Positions 36,339-46,195 of a DNA stretch of 54,321 nucleotides are shown in pieces; within the stretch, counting starts at the first letter, position 1, and each line of letters opens with the position of its first letter. The notes under the pieces were generated by a model. That model was not told the DNA's origin. It made no database searches and saw nothing but the letters and a program-made list of their open reading frames with translations. The position numbers and the translations under genes are program-made. The stretch covers positions 1-54,321 of the forward strand of contig JAIRJW010000033.1 of the NCBI GenBank assembly GCA_031260455.1, given 5' to 3'. This stretch comes from Fluviicola sp. (GTDB lineage Bacteria > Bacteroidota > Bacteroidia > Flavobacteriales_D > Crocinitomicaceae).

Positions 36339-38818
36339 GCGGGATCTACGTCTGTTATCAGTCGAATGGGTTTAAAATGGGGAACGCTGAAAAATTGATC
36401 CGTCAGCTCGTGTAAGCGTTCCTTTACTCTCTTCTGCGGAGCTTCGTGCTCAATTTTTAAAACAATTTCTTTCAAATAAAAGTTCTGAATCCTCGAAATT
36501 ATTGGGGATTCAGGACCTAAAACGCGTTCGTGGAATTGTTCTTTCAGCAATTTTCCGAAGTGTAATGCACCTGCTTCGACCAAATCCCGGTCGCGGTGTT
36601 TGAGCGTAAACCGGATTAATTTATAGAACGGCGGATAATGATAATTTCTTCTCTCAACCACCTCATTGATGGCAAAGGAATCATAATCGTGTTCTATGAC
36701 TTTTTGAATCACCCAGTGATTCGGATTCCCGGTTTGAACGATTACCTTTCCGCGCTTGTTTCTGCGGCCCGATCTTCCCGCAACTTGTGTCATTAACTGG
36801 AAAGCACGTTCAAATGCTCTGAAATCCGTTTTATTGAGTATCAAATCGGCATCCAGGATCCCGACGAGACCAACGTGATCGAAATCCAATCCCTTTGCGA
36901 CCATTTGTGTTCCGATCAGAATGTCGATTTCCCGATTCTCAAATGCCCGGATCAATTCCAGGTGACTGTTTTTATTGCGTGTAGTATCCAGGTCCATTCT
37001 CCCGATTCGCACATCCGGGAGAAGCAGCGATAAATCATCTTCAATTTTCTCCGTCCCGAATCCCAGCATTTTCAAGCGATTGCTTCCACAAGCCGGGCAG
37101 GTGCCAATTGGTTTGGTCTGGTAGCTGCAATAGTGACATTTCAGGATATTAGATTGTTTGTGGTAATTCAAAGTTGTATCACAATTGATACAATTCGGGC
37201 TGAAACCACAGATTTCACAGGTCCAGATCGGGGTGTAACCTCTTCTGTTCTGGAACAGGATGATTTGATCCTGATTCCTGAGTGTTTCAGTGATGTTTTC
37301 CAGCAGGAATTTAGAGAAATGTCCATTCAGACTTTTTTGCCTGCGTTCTTCTTTCATGTCAGCGCACAAAATTTCAGGTAATTGTACCTGTGAAAAGCGT
37401 TCGGTCAGTAACACATGTCCGTATTTCTGCTCCCGCGCATTCTGAAAGCTTTCAATAGCCGGAGTTGCTGAGCCCAGGAGCGTTTTTGTTTTGAAAAAAT
37501 GCGCCAGTACAATAGCCATATCGCGCGCATGGTATCGCGGTGAGAGATCCTGTTGTTTGTAGGAAGATTCGTGTTCTTCATCTACAATCACCAGACCTAA
37601 ATCCTGGAAGGGAAGGAATATGGATGAGCGCGCACCGACAACCAGGCGGAACTGGTTCGGGTCGTTACTTAGTACTTTATTCCAGATTTCGACTCGTTCG
37701 TTGGAGTTGAATCTGGAGTGGTAAACTCCGGTTTTTTTTCCAAAATAAGCCGATAAACGCTGGATCAATTGCGTAGTTAATGCAATTTCAGGAACCAGGA
37801 AGAGCACCTGTTTTCCCTGGTCAAGTACTTTGCGGATCAGTTCGATGTAGATTTCCGTTTTTCCTGATCCGGTGATTCCCTGAAGAAGAACGGTTTCCTT
37901 TTCCTGGAATGCGGCTTCAATCTCGTGTAACGCATCCGTTTGCGCCGGACTTAGCTTTGGGAATTCGAATTTACTTTGATCCGCATTTTGAATTCGCGAT
38001 ATTTCAAGGCGTTCGGTGCGTAAAATTCCCTGCTTTTCCAGTGTATTGATGGCTGGCAGGGAACAACCCTGGTCTTCCAGTGATTTGCGCAGAATAGGAG
38101 TGACTTGTCCCTCGTGAAAACCTCCCAACTGAAGAATTTTCAGTATGACTTGCTCCTGTTTTTGAGTCGTTTTTTTTTGAGCCAGCTGCTCAAAAAGTTC
38201 GTTTAGTACCGTATCGGAACGGTAATCTTCCTGCAATACAATAAACAATCCCGTCTTGGGTGTGAATTTTTTGGAGACTTCTTCCAATGTGAGAACGATG
38301 CGTTTTTCCAGTAAGGCTTTGATTAGAGGCTGAATCGTTTTGATTCCGACAATTTCCGAAATTTCTTTCAGATCTAATGTGTCTTTGATCTCCAGTGCTT
38401 CAACTATGAGGTATTCGCGGTCTGACAGCTCGCTTTTACCTGGATCGAAATCAGGGTGAATGGCGATTTTTGTTTCACTGGCCAGTTTAAAATTGGAAGG
38501 AAGGGCCGCGTTCATAACATCCCCGATGGGAGCCATATAATATTCCGACATCCATTTCCAGAACGCATATTGTCTTTTTGTAATTAGTGGGGTTTCATCC
38601 AGGATATACTCCACGTATTTTGCCTGGTAGAGCTTGGGTGCTTCCCGGTGGATTTTCGTAACGATTCCGGTATATAGTTTCCCTTTTCCAAACGGAACGA
38701 TGACACGCAGGTATTCCCCTATAAAATCATTCATTTCAAATGGAACCCGATAGGTGAATTCCTGGCTTAACGGAACCGGTAAGATGACATCAACGAAAAG
38801 GGTAATGCGCTCGCTCAT
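36335..38818 (-). CDS. priA: Primosomal protein N' (PriA helicase)
   Basis: 3'-to-5' helicase that recognises stalled forks and reloads the replisome. The 827 residues have the N-terminal DNA-binding domain (1-110, starting [10 protein letters not shown]), a winged-helix region, Walker A GITGSGKT (314-321), DEEH (413-416) and a cluster of eight zinc-binding cysteines (about 536-580, CEIC/CINC/CHYC/CPAC). Motifs V and VI ([25 protein letters not shown]) follow. It is complete, and slightly longer than E. coli PriA (732). Confidence 0.96.
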   Translation of the reverse strand: MSERITLFVDVILPVPLSQEFTYRVPFEMNDFIGEYLRVIVPFGKGKLYTGIVTKIHREAPKLYQAKYVEYILDETPLITKRQYAFWKWMSEYYMAPIGDVMNAALPSNFKLASETKIAIHPDFDPGKSELSDREYLIVEALEIKDTLDLKEISEIVGIKTIQPLIKALLEKRIVLTLEEVSKKFTPKTGLFIVLQEDYRSDTVLNELFEQLAQKKTTQKQEQVILKILQLGGFHEGQVTPILRKSLEDQGCSLPAINTLEKQGILRTERLEISRIQNADQSKFEFPKLSPAQTDALHEIEAAFQEKETVLLQGITGSGKTEIYIELIRKVLDQGKQVLFLVPEIALTTQLIQRLSAYFGKKTGVYHSRFNSNERVEIWNKVLSNDPNQFRLVVGARSSIFLPFQDLGLVIVDEEHESSYKQQDLSPRYHARDMAIVLAHFFKTKTLLGSATPAIESFQNAREQKYGHVLLTERFSQVQLPEILCADMKEERRQKSLNGHFSKFLLENITETLRNQDQIILFQNRRGYTPIWTCEICGFSPNCINCDTTLNYHKQSNILKCHYCSYQTKPIGTCPACGSNRLKMLGFGTEKIEDDLSLLLPDVRIGRMDLDTTRNKNSHLELIRAFENREIDILIGTQMVAKGLDFDHVGLVGILDADLILNKTDFRAFERAFQLMTQVAGRSGRRNKRGKVIVQTGNPNHWVIQKVIEHDYDSFAINEVVERRNYHYPPFYKLIRFTLKHRDRDLVEAGALHFGKLLKEQFHERVLGPESPIISRIQNFYLKEIVLKIEHEAPQKRVKERLHELTDQFFSVPHFKPIRLITDVDPA

Positions 38819-38846
38819 GTAACAAATTTAGTGAACTAAAAAGAAA

Positions 38847-38881
38847 AAGCCCCATTCATCTGATGACAAACGGAGCTTATT
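38847..38881 (-). terminator. Terminator of the lipoprotein gene upstream of priA
   Basis: AAGCCCC (38847-38853) pairs with GGAGCTT (38872-38878) with one mismatch. On the minus strand it is followed by a T-rich tract. It separates the lipoprotein gene from priA. Confidence 0.6.
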
Positions 38882-38900
38882 TTAGTTGAATTTCGTTTTA

Positions 38901-40067
38901 TTACTGGCAAGCCCAGGATTCCCCATTGCTGATATCGATCGGATTACTGCTGCAGAATAAAAGTAAACCGGTAATTGGACCCGAGCAAAGTTCTTTGTTT
39001 GATAAGTAATCCAAAGCGCGCTGATTCGGAAGCGACGAGTTAAATACCTCTTTATCCTGTTTGGTTGTCATCCTGGAGCTGAAAAGCCCGATCACAGGAC
39101 CACCATCGGCTCTGCTCAGGTTGGTAAAACTCGGTTTATTCTGTGCAAGTGATGAACTGGGCTGGTTCACCAGGATGTATTTACTCAAATCTGCCGAACC
39201 TCCGGTCATAATCAAACGAATCGAAGTCATTTGCCGTTTGGTGATACTCGGATCATTGGTGCAATTTTGTTTTACCAGCTGATAAAAGGTTTCTCCGTTT
39301 GCAGAGAAATTGGAAGCAGTTCCCTGGATTTCATCGCCATTTAATTCTCCTACTTTCCAGATAAACGATTTTTCTACCGGAACGCTGCCATAGTATTCGT
39401 TGAAGAAGAACTGAATCCGCGCATCGATTACCTGGGCATTTCCGTTATTTGATTTCAGGGATGCCCCATTGTATTCTTTTACTCCGCTGACGGTTTTAAC
39501 AAACGAATAGTTTCCGTTACTGCTCGGAGAGCTGACGGACATTCCCGTTACGAGTTTTGTTTCGCCGTTCACTACGATTTGCCCGCCATTGATGTTTGCA
39601 ATCAATCGGTATGTTGCTTCATCTTTCAGTGCAACCGCCAGGTTTTGATCGCTGACTGAAGGTTGGTTGAGACTGTTGTAAGCTTGTGTCTGGAAGTAAT
39701 ATACTTTTTGATTTGGACTGTAAAAAGCTCCCGGCACTTTGTTAGTCAATACGGTATCTCTCAAAACCCAGGATCTCACTTTGGTAAATACATTGTTCGG
39801 AGGTAAAAAAGCCCATTCTTCTAACGTGATTTCAGCATTCTGGAAGTAGCTGGAATCTTCGATAAGAGCAACGTTTACTGAGTTGTTGGAACCTGCAAAC
39901 GTACGGGTGAGCTTCACATAATGCAGGGAATCATTTTTGTCCAGCAACCCAAACAAAACCGGTGTTTCAACATGATCTCCTGCAAAATCAATATTGTCTT
40001 TGCAGGAAGTTACCAAAACTGTTGAAGCCAGGATGAGCGTATAAAGTGAAAATTGGAGAAATCTCAT
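38901..40067 (-). CDS. Lipoprotein of unknown function (possibly DUF4249-like)
   Basis: 388 residues from the ATG at 40067. The lipoprotein signal ends VLVTSC (Cys22), then KDNID, a Lys and acid pattern like surface-lipoprotein export signals of Bacteroidota. The mature protein opens with strands such as TPVLFGLLDKNDSLHYVKLTR, which recalls DUF4249 outer-membrane lipoproteins, but the likeness is weak and partly from memory. An in-frame TTG 21 bp further upstream lies within the promoter and is not the start. Confidence 0.78.
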   Translation of the reverse strand: MRFLQFSLYTLILASTVLVTSCKDNIDFAGDHVETPVLFGLLDKNDSLHYVKLTRTFAGSNNSVNVALIEDSSYFQNAEITLEEWAFLPPNNVFTKVRSWVLRDTVLTNKVPGAFYSPNQKVYYFQTQAYNSLNQPSVSDQNLAVALKDEATYRLIANINGGQIVVNGETKLVTGMSVSSPSSNGNYSFVKTVSGVKEYNGASLKSNNGNAQVIDARIQFFFNEYYGSVPVEKSFIWKVGELNGDEIQGTASNFSANGETFYQLVKQNCTNDPSITKRQMTSIRLIMTGGSADLSKYILVNQPSSSLAQNKPSFTNLSRADGGPVIGLFSSRMTTKQDKEVFNSSLPNQRALDYLSNKELCSGPITGLLLFCSSNPIDISNGESWACQ

Positions 40068-40085
40068 AAGTATACAATTTGAACC

Positions 40086-40093
40086 CAAAGGTA
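40086..40093 (-). promoter_or_regulatory. -7 box (TACCTTTG) of the lipoprotein gene
   Basis: The minus strand reads TACCTTTG, 18 bp upstream of ATG 40067. It fixes the start by excluding the TTG at 40088. Confidence 0.6.
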
Positions 40094-40148
40094 CGATTTA
40101 TATATGAAACTAAAACAGGAATTAAAATCAACAGAAACTACGGTTAAA

Positions 40149-41216
40149 TCAATCCTTAACACGATTGAACCTCATGGCTTTCAGGATCCAGTTCGGTAGA
40201 AATGCTCCGGGCTTTTTGTTTTTGAGGTGAATGTACCAGCCTAGCTTTTTCATGACAGGAACTTTATGTGTCTCAACAAATTCGATCCACGTTCCGTCCG
40301 GATCCTCGATGTAACTGAATCTTCCGCCAGCTTCTCCCATTTCAAAAGTTTTTCCAGAATCTACAGTGAAAGGGAAACCAAGTTTTTCGCATTCCTGCTG
40401 TAATTCGTCCATCCCCTGTACGTCGAAACACAAATGAATAAATCCCCAGTCGCCCCAGAAACGATCCTTAAATATGGATTTTGCATCCGTGCGGTCAACT
40501 GCCTGAATCAGCTCAATCTGAGTAGGACCAAGCAACCTGGCAAAAGGCCCTTTCCGGTCTTCGGAATGCTGAAGTAAAACGCGTCTGATTTTGTGATTTC
40601 CATTCGGAACCTGGCTGAAAGCATCAAATGTATCAGTGACATCGTAAACGATTTTGTCGTATCCGAGGATGTTTTGGTATAAAGGAAGTGCTTTTTCGAT
40701 GGAACTTACTCCGATCATGCAGCCAGCAACTCCCCCGGTTTTTCCTTCGAATTTGGTATCCATGAACCATCCGGAGCCTTCCACAATGTCGAAGAGGTTT
40801 CCGTTCGGATCTTCCACCAGGAAATGATAGCTGCCATTGGGTAATTGTTGTGGTTCAGACAATACTTTTGCACCTTTTTTGGTCAGGAAAGCGTGTGTTG
40901 CTTTTACGTCGCGGGATTTGATGCGGCAGGCATATAACCCGAAATCACCCAGAATGACCGGCTCCTTACTTTTTTCCGTCGGACGTGAAGTGAACTGCCA
41001 GATCTCGAAACCACCACCACTTTCCATGGAAAGAGCCAATGTTGCTGTTCGGGAATGAATGACTCCTCCTGTATATCTGGTCATCAGGGGAGCTTCAGCA
41101 GCTTCTTCAAAAATTCTTATATCCACACCAAAATGCTCACGATACCATTTCCAGGCAGATTGTACATCGGGAACACCGATTCCCATTTGCTGAATACCAC
41201 AGATGATTTTTGTCAT
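40149..41216 (-). CDS. Two-domain VOC-superfamily (glyoxalase/dioxygenase-like) protein
   Basis: The 355-residue protein has two VOC modules: residues about 6-150 (GIQQMGIGVPDVQSAWKWY to EDPNGNLFDIVEG) and about 160-315 (GCMIGVSSIEKALPLYQNI to EDPDGTWIEFVE). The paired EDPxGxxxxIVE endings are the usual metal-ligand strand of VOC enzymes. The substrate is unknown; hydroxyphenylpyruvate dioxygenase has the same layout, but its C-terminal signature is missing here. It starts 40 bp after the stop of the patatin gene, so the two may be co-transcribed. Confidence 0.85.
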   Translation of the reverse strand: MTKIICGIQQMGIGVPDVQSAWKWYREHFGVDIRIFEEAAEAPLMTRYTGGVIHSRTATLALSMESGGGFEIWQFTSRPTEKSKEPVILGDFGLYACRIKSRDVKATHAFLTKKGAKVLSEPQQLPNGSYHFLVEDPNGNLFDIVEGSGWFMDTKFEGKTGGVAGCMIGVSSIEKALPLYQNILGYDKIVYDVTDTFDAFSQVPNGNHKIRRVLLQHSEDRKGPFARLLGPTQIELIQAVDRTDAKSIFKDRFWGDWGFIHLCFDVQGMDELQQECEKLGFPFTVDSGKTFEMGEAGGRFSYIEDPDGTWIEFVETHKVPVMKKLGWYIHLKNKKPGAFLPNWILKAMRFNRVKD

Positions 41217-41256
41217 GTTCTACATTTTGAACGCGAATTTAACGGTTCTGAATTAA

Positions 41257-43548
41257 CTAACGAAATGCGCGCTCGTGGAAAATGATAAATCCGTAGGTGA
41301 ACTGGAAAGCCAGCGGCGAATTTTGCTTCGGGAAATAATTCAAAGAGGCCCGCAGCGGGCCAAGGGGCGAATGGTAGATTGCTGAAAGTGAAACGACCTG
41401 GGATTCTCCCTTAAATGGCTTGGAATAGCCGAAAGTGCCATCATCATTCTTCAGAATCGAAATAAACGGTTGATACCAGTACCCATCTGCGCGGATATCG
41501 ATGTTTTTGCGGAGTGAAAAGATGATGTTTACCCCTCCAGCAATATACTGGGGAGAGCGGTAATCCGAAAAGAAATAAGTTTGCAAATCCGGCAAAGGCT
41601 GGAATGCATTCATGTTGAGTAGCGTTGCTGTGTAATTTTTTAGTAATGAGAGGTTGGTGATGCTTGCCAAACCATGCAGACCGAATGAGAAATATTTGGT
41701 GCTCAGTGGAAAACTTTGAACCTCACCACGAATATTAAACCAATGATGCCCATTCCTGTAATCGTAGTACTGTGGAGAAGTTGATCCCGAAATACTGTGC
41801 TCCTGTGCACCGCTGTAGATAACTTTAAATAAGGCCAGCGTGCCGGAAGAAGCCCATTGTTTCCGGTTGAGAGAATTGTGTTCCAGAGTTGCAATCAGGG
41901 AATTCCCATATAAAGTTGTCTGGTCGGTTGTGTCTTTGCTGGTGAATTCAGTCGACTGATAGTAGCGGTCCTGTGTTTCGAAATACCTGTATTCAACACT
42001 GAATTTGGAGTTATTGAACAAGGGCAATTTTATGCCACCACCGATATAAACTTCATTTTGAACCAGAAATGACGGTTTTTGATCGTCGAAGAAGCTGGTA
42101 AAACTTTTGAAATAATCCCAGCGGTTGATGACTCCGTAAACGCTTGCAGAGACAGGATAATAGGAAGGAAAGTGCAGATCCACATTCACTTTTCCCGAGT
42201 TGTAAAACTTCCCGAAATAACCTCCGATTTGATAAGTACTGGCAAAGCGGTCCAGACGCATATAATTAAGCTGAACAAATCCGGTGTTGATCGCCCGGGT
42301 ACTTAAAATTCCTCCAATATCCAGGCGAAAGGGCTTGGATTTTGTTACTTTGAGATTCAGCGTGTAAGTTGAATCGGGACGAGAATCCAGCGTTGGATAC
42401 AGGTATTTGATCTGTGGCGTTGCATAGGTTCTGAAATACCGGCGTTTGAACCGAAGACCGGAAATGGTTTCGCCTTTGTTGTTTCTCAGAATCGACTTTC
42501 GGACATAACTTTCATCCCGGCCCTTTTGATTCACGGTATTTACTTGTGAAATAACCAGAGGGTTGAATTTTTCACGAAACTGTTCGCGCCGCTTGTTCAG
42601 TTCTTCCATTGAAATCCGCTCATCCAGCACGCTTTTAAGACTGTCGATCATTGCAATAGTTGCATTGTATCCGGCATCAATGGCTTCGCCCACATCTTCA
42701 AAATCAAAGGTGCTGATGTTTGGTTTGGGTTCGATAATAATTCCTTGTTCACAGGGGATTTCAAATGACGTATGGCTCACCAGCATGTTGGTCAGCTGAC
42801 TGATCAGGTCATCTTCCTTTGGCGCAGCCGCATTGTAGGAAACATTGCTTCCAATGATGAAATTTGCCGGGAAGCTTTTATACATGACATCTGCCGGGAA
42901 ATTGTTATATAAACCTCCGTCGAAATACAGGACACCATTGATCCTGATGGGATTCACGTAAAAAGGGAAAGTCATGGAAGCCCTGACTGCTTCGTTCAGG
43001 TGTCCGTTTGAGAAAACAACGCTTTTTTTTGCCACGATATCACTGGCAACGCAACGAAAAGGAACGAAAAGGCTGTCAAAATTATAGGAAGATGAGGCGC
43101 TTGTGGTTCCGAACAAGCGAAGCATTTCAAAATCGAGTAATTCCGGCCGGATGAAATTTGTAGGAAGTGATTTGATGAAAAGACTGTCGAGCGAAAAAGA
43201 AAAACTCATCCCTGAAGCATTTTCATTATCTTCCCGAAGCAGGAACTCATAACGCTGCTCGATCTGGCCGTTCGACATGAGCTGAAACTTGTTGCTGCGG
43301 ACGTAATTTTCGATTTCCCGGGGAGAATACCCACAGGCATACATTGCACCTATGAGCGCTCCGGCTGAAGTACCGGTGATGTAATTGATCGGAATATTGT
43401 TTTCTTCCAAAGCTTTGAGTACCCCAATGTGTGCAAAACCGGATGCCCCTCCGCCACTTAAAACCACTCCAACTCCCTGAGCTTTGCCGAAAAAGGGGAG
43501 GGTGTTCAGGAGGATTACTATCAGAGCTATTTGCTTTGCTGAATGCAT
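41257..43548 (-). CDS. Patatin-like phospholipase fused to an outer-membrane barrel
   Basis: 763 residues from ATG 43548. Signal peptide (ends FFGKAQ), then a patatin lipase domain: oxyanion loop SGGGASG (about 31-37), nucleophile Ser61 in GTSAG, and catalytic Asp210 in YFDGGLYNNFP. A POTRA-like segment follows (about 335-400, SGLRFKRRYFRTY) and then a strand-rich C-terminal barrel to the final aromatic-rich strand. This is the layout of type Vd secretion proteins (PlpD), but the catalytic domain may also stay in the periplasm. Substrate: membrane phospholipids or acyl esters (inference). A possible promoter lies 7-14 bp before the ATG. Confidence 0.92.
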   Translation of the reverse strand: MHSAKQIALIVILLNTLPFFGKAQGVGVVLSGGGASGFAHIGVLKALEENNIPINYITGTSAGALIGAMYACGYSPREIENYVRSNKFQLMSNGQIEQRYEFLLREDNENASGMSFSFSLDSLFIKSLPTNFIRPELLDFEMLRLFGTTSASSSYNFDSLFVPFRCVASDIVAKKSVVFSNGHLNEAVRASMTFPFYVNPIRINGVLYFDGGLYNNFPADVMYKSFPANFIIGSNVSYNAAAPKEDDLISQLTNMLVSHTSFEIPCEQGIIIEPKPNISTFDFEDVGEAIDAGYNATIAMIDSLKSVLDERISMEELNKRREQFREKFNPLVISQVNTVNQKGRDESYVRKSILRNNKGETISGLRFKRRYFRTYATPQIKYLYPTLDSRPDSTYTLNLKVTKSKPFRLDIGGILSTRAINTGFVQLNYMRLDRFASTYQIGGYFGKFYNSGKVNVDLHFPSYYPVSASVYGVINRWDYFKSFTSFFDDQKPSFLVQNEVYIGGGIKLPLFNNSKFSVEYRYFETQDRYYQSTEFTSKDTTDQTTLYGNSLIATLEHNSLNRKQWASSGTLALFKVIYSGAQEHSISGSTSPQYYDYRNGHHWFNIRGEVQSFPLSTKYFSFGLHGLASITNLSLLKNYTATLLNMNAFQPLPDLQTYFFSDYRSPQYIAGGVNIIFSLRKNIDIRADGYWYQPFISILKNDDGTFGYSKPFKGESQVVSLSAIYHSPLGPLRASLNYFPKQNSPLAFQFTYGFIIFHERAFR

Positions 43549-43554
43549 GAAAAT

Positions 43555-43562
43555 CAAAATTA
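43555..43562 (-). promoter_or_regulatory. Possible -7 box of the patatin gene (TAATTTTG)
   Basis: The minus strand reads TAATTTTG, 6 bp before the ATG at 43548, implying a leaderless mRNA. The sequence around is very AT-rich, so the match is weak evidence. Confidence 0.35.
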
Positions 43563-43645
43563 AATTTTTTTTACCTAAAAACGTAGTGTTTTGCCTTATT
43601 TCTCCGCAGAACTCACGTTATTTAGAAAAGCTCTTTGCTTTTAGC

Positions 43646-43653
43646 TACTTTTG
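43646..43653 (+). promoter_or_regulatory. -7 box of the rRNA methylase gene (TACTTTTG)
   Basis: TACTTTTG matches TAnnTTTG and ends 24 bp before the ATG at 43678. It excludes the in-frame TTG at 43651. Confidence 0.6.
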
Positions 43654-43677
43654 TGCACTCAAATAATTGAATGCCTT

Positions 43678-44829
43678 ATGAAGATTGTGCTCAAAACGTT
43701 TTACGGATTGGAAGATGTACTTGCAGAAGAACTCAATGAATTGGGATATTCCGACTGTACAAAACTCAACAGGGCAGTTCAGGTGGAAGGAGAATGGAAA
43801 GATGTTTATTTCCTGAACCTGCATGTGCGCTGTGCTATTTCCGTTTTGGTTGAATTGAGACGGTTTTCTGTTAAAACAGAAAAAGATCTGTATTATGAAG
43901 CAAAGAAAATTAATTGGTCCGCCCTTTTTGATGTGAGAAAAACCTTTGCTGTGAAAGGAGCCGTTAATTCAACAATATTCAAACATTCCCAATTTCCGTT
44001 TTTGCTGATAAAGGATGCGGTGGTGGATCATTTCAGAGACTTGAAAGGTGAACGCCCGGATATCAATGTGAAATCGCCCCAGGTGGTTATCGACTTGTAC
44101 GTGCGGGAAAATGAAGGGGTGATTTCTGTCAATACGAGTGGTTTACCGCTTTTCCAACGCGGCTACAGGCAGTCTGTCGGAGATGCTCCTTTAAATGAAG
44201 TTGTGGCGGCAGCGCTTTTGCGCCTGGCAAACTGGGACAAAAAAACAACACTCGTGGATCCTTTTTGTGGTTCCGGCACCCTGTTGATCGAAGCGGCATT
44301 GCTGGCTGCGGGAATTCCATCCAATATCGAACGGACCCATTATGCATTCAAAAATATGTCGAATTATGATGCAAAATTATGGGATGAAATCTATTCTCAG
44401 GCTACCAGGGTGGTGAAGGAGCTTCCGTGTACATTGGTCGGCGGGGATATTGATCCGCAAATGGTTATGAAAACGCGAAGAAATCTCCGGGGATTTTCCT
44501 TCGGAAGATTTATTGATGTTCACAACGCATCAGTAACCGAATTTCCATTCCCGGAAGGCCCTGCAATCCTGATTTCGAACCCACCATACGGAGAACGCCT
44601 TGAAGCCGATGTAGAAGAATTGTACGGAACACTGGGAAGTATTATGAAACATCGTCTGATGGGATACAGTTGCTTCATCATTTCATCCAGTGAAGAAGGA
44701 TTCAAAGCACTGGCGCTGAAACCGGACAAAAAGTACAGGCTATTTAACGGTGACCTGGAGTGCTCTTTCCGCAAATATTCGATTTACGAAGGGTCGAAGA
44801 AAGGAACGGCAGATCTGGCAACTGCTTAA
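43678..44829 (+). CDS. THUMP-domain 23S rRNA m2G methyltransferase (RlmL-like)
   Basis: A SAM-dependent RNA N2-guanine methyltransferase of 383 residues. The ferredoxin-like and THUMP domain spans residues 1-155, the motif DPFCGSG binds SAM (194-200), and the catalytic NPPYGERL is at 301-308. It corresponds to the RlmL half of E. coli RlmKL (position G2445). The length and motifs fit the stand-alone enzymes of Bacteroidota. The start ATG at 43678 agrees with the promoter. Confidence 0.93.
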   Translation: MKIVLKTFYGLEDVLAEELNELGYSDCTKLNRAVQVEGEWKDVYFLNLHVRCAISVLVELRRFSVKTEKDLYYEAKKINWSALFDVRKTFAVKGAVNSTIFKHSQFPFLLIKDAVVDHFRDLKGERPDINVKSPQVVIDLYVRENEGVISVNTSGLPLFQRGYRQSVGDAPLNEVVAAALLRLANWDKKTTLVDPFCGSGTLLIEAALLAAGIPSNIERTHYAFKNMSNYDAKLWDEIYSQATRVVKELPCTLVGGDIDPQMVMKTRRNLRGFSFGRFIDVHNASVTEFPFPEGPAILISNPPYGERLEADVEELYGTLGSIMKHRLMGYSCFIISSSEEGFKALALKPDKKYRLFNGDLECSFRKYSIYEGSKKGTADLATA

Positions 44830-45117
44830 GAAATTGCAATGATCCGCCCGGAAATAGTTTTGTCGTTTCAAAATATAATTTCCTAACAGTTACTCAGAAA
44901 ATAAAGATAAAAAATGTGTAAAAAAACGCCTGTTTCTAAGGAGTGCCTTTGCATTAGGTGTGGCATACACCCACAGACAGTTTTAGGTATAGTTGCTTTT
45001 ATTTCTTAATATTACTACGACTTAAATTTAACATTTCTGGAAAAATCCATATTTTTATTTTCATCAGGAGTCTTTTTATTGTACTTTCATCTGTTTACCT
45101 GAAAAAATTGACTGTAA
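44830..45117. other. Intergenic left flank of an accessory island
   Basis: 288 bp without a gene. It contains a 5-bp-stem hairpin near 44958-44972 (GGTGT/ACACC) and a -7-like TACTTTCA (45082-45089) upstream of the next gene. The base composition is more AT-rich than the preceding methylase gene. Confidence 0.45.
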
Positions 45118-45603
45118 ATGAAAAAATATAAATGGTTAATCATAGCGCTGAACCTCGTCCTTTTATTAATTTACTTCAACTATTCCGTAATCAGGAAAGA
45201 GGAATTATTAAAAAACGGACGATTGGTTTTGTTGAAACTTGCTCCTGTTGACCCACGTTCGTTAATGCAGGGCGATTATATGGCGTTGCGGTATAATATT
45301 TCAGACAATATTGATGACAGCAAACCCAAACGCGGCTATTGTGTTGTTCAGCTTGATTCAAGTGGAGTAGCAGAAAAAGCGAGATTTCAAAAAGACATCA
45401 CACCTTTGAGCGAGGGCGAGTTACTTATAAAATACAGTACATCTGACAGGTGGAATGTGAATATTGGAGCCGAATCTTTTTTCTTTCAGGAAGGACAGGC
45501 AGAAAAATATGAACATGCAAAATACGGTGGTATAAAGGTAGATAAAAACGGAAACAGCCTGTTAATCGGACTTTATGATGAACAAAGGAGGAAAATTAAG
45601 TGA
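45118..45603 (+). CDS. GDYXXLXY-domain membrane-anchored protein
   Basis: 161 residues: one N-terminal membrane segment (5-24, WLIIALNLVLLLIYF), then the family motif GDYMALRY (about 52-59) after VDPRSLMQ. GDYXXLXY proteins are usually encoded next to DUF2157 and DUF4401 membrane proteins. No such partner is present here, so the gene is an orphan. Function unknown. The gene ends 60 bp before a secreted unknown and is followed by a TTGCTAAC sequence. Confidence 0.85.
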   Translation: MKKYKWLIIALNLVLLLIYFNYSVIRKEELLKNGRLVLLKLAPVDPRSLMQGDYMALRYNISDNIDDSKPKRGYCVVQLDSSGVAEKARFQKDITPLSEGELLIKYSTSDRWNVNIGAESFFFQEGQAEKYEHAKYGGIKVDKNGNSLLIGLYDEQRRKIK

Positions 45604-45663
45604 AAAACGGTTGCTAACCTGGACACCATTTATTTACAGGAAGTAAAAGCAAATAATACGACG

Positions 45664-46173
45664 GTGAAAGAACTAAAATTCATATTGATACTTTTCCTTT
45701 TGACAATTGGACAGGCAACCTTCGCTTGCGACTGCGGCTCACAAGGAGATTTTTTGAAAGTTGCTCCAAAAACAGAGCTTGTTGCATTAGTGAAAATAAC
45801 AAAATATTTAACGTTCAAAGACATTTACGAAGAGAGAACGCCAATGTCAATGGAAGCTGAAATTATTGAAATTTATAAGGGAACAGAAACAAGAAAAACT
45901 ATAATAGTCTGGGGAGACAACGGTATTTTATGCCGACCTTATCTTTCAAGATTTGACGAAGGGAAATACTATGTTATTGCTTTTTACAAAGGTGAAGACG
46001 GCTTAAAAGGACACGTTCACAAAAACGAAAAAACAACGGACTATTTTATATCAGTTTGCGGTGACTATTGGCTGAATGTTGAAATGAAAAAGCAAATCGC
46101 AACAGGTTCTGTAGCTAACAAACAAACACAAATAGGTTTGACTGACTTAAAAGCGAAACTAAAAGTAAAATAA
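45664..46173 (+). CDS. Secreted protein with N-terminal CDC motif, unknown function
   Basis: 169 residues from a GTG at 45664. Signal peptide MKELKFILILFLLTIGQATFA, so the mature protein begins with the sequence CDCGSQGDF. Further cysteines (ILCRPY, SVCGDY) could form disulfides. A mature N-terminus with Cys-x-Cys and strand-rich VKITKYLTF and AEIIEIYKG segments recalls the NTR/TIMP-like OB fold, in which the Cys pair is near the N-terminus; this is a loose resemblance. No known bacterial family is assigned. Confidence 0.7.
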   Translation: MKELKFILILFLLTIGQATFACDCGSQGDFLKVAPKTELVALVKITKYLTFKDIYEERTPMSMEAEIIEIYKGTETRKTIIVWGDNGILCRPYLSRFDEGKYYVIAFYKGEDGLKGHVHKNEKTTDYFISVCGDYWLNVEMKKQIATGSVANKQTQIGLTDLKAKLKVK

Positions 46174-46195
46174 AAATAGTTTAGGGTAGCTTGGG

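Noticed and set aside
44958..44972. Small GGTGT/ACACC hairpin
   Set aside because: Only 5 bp, not followed by a T tract; it could be chance.
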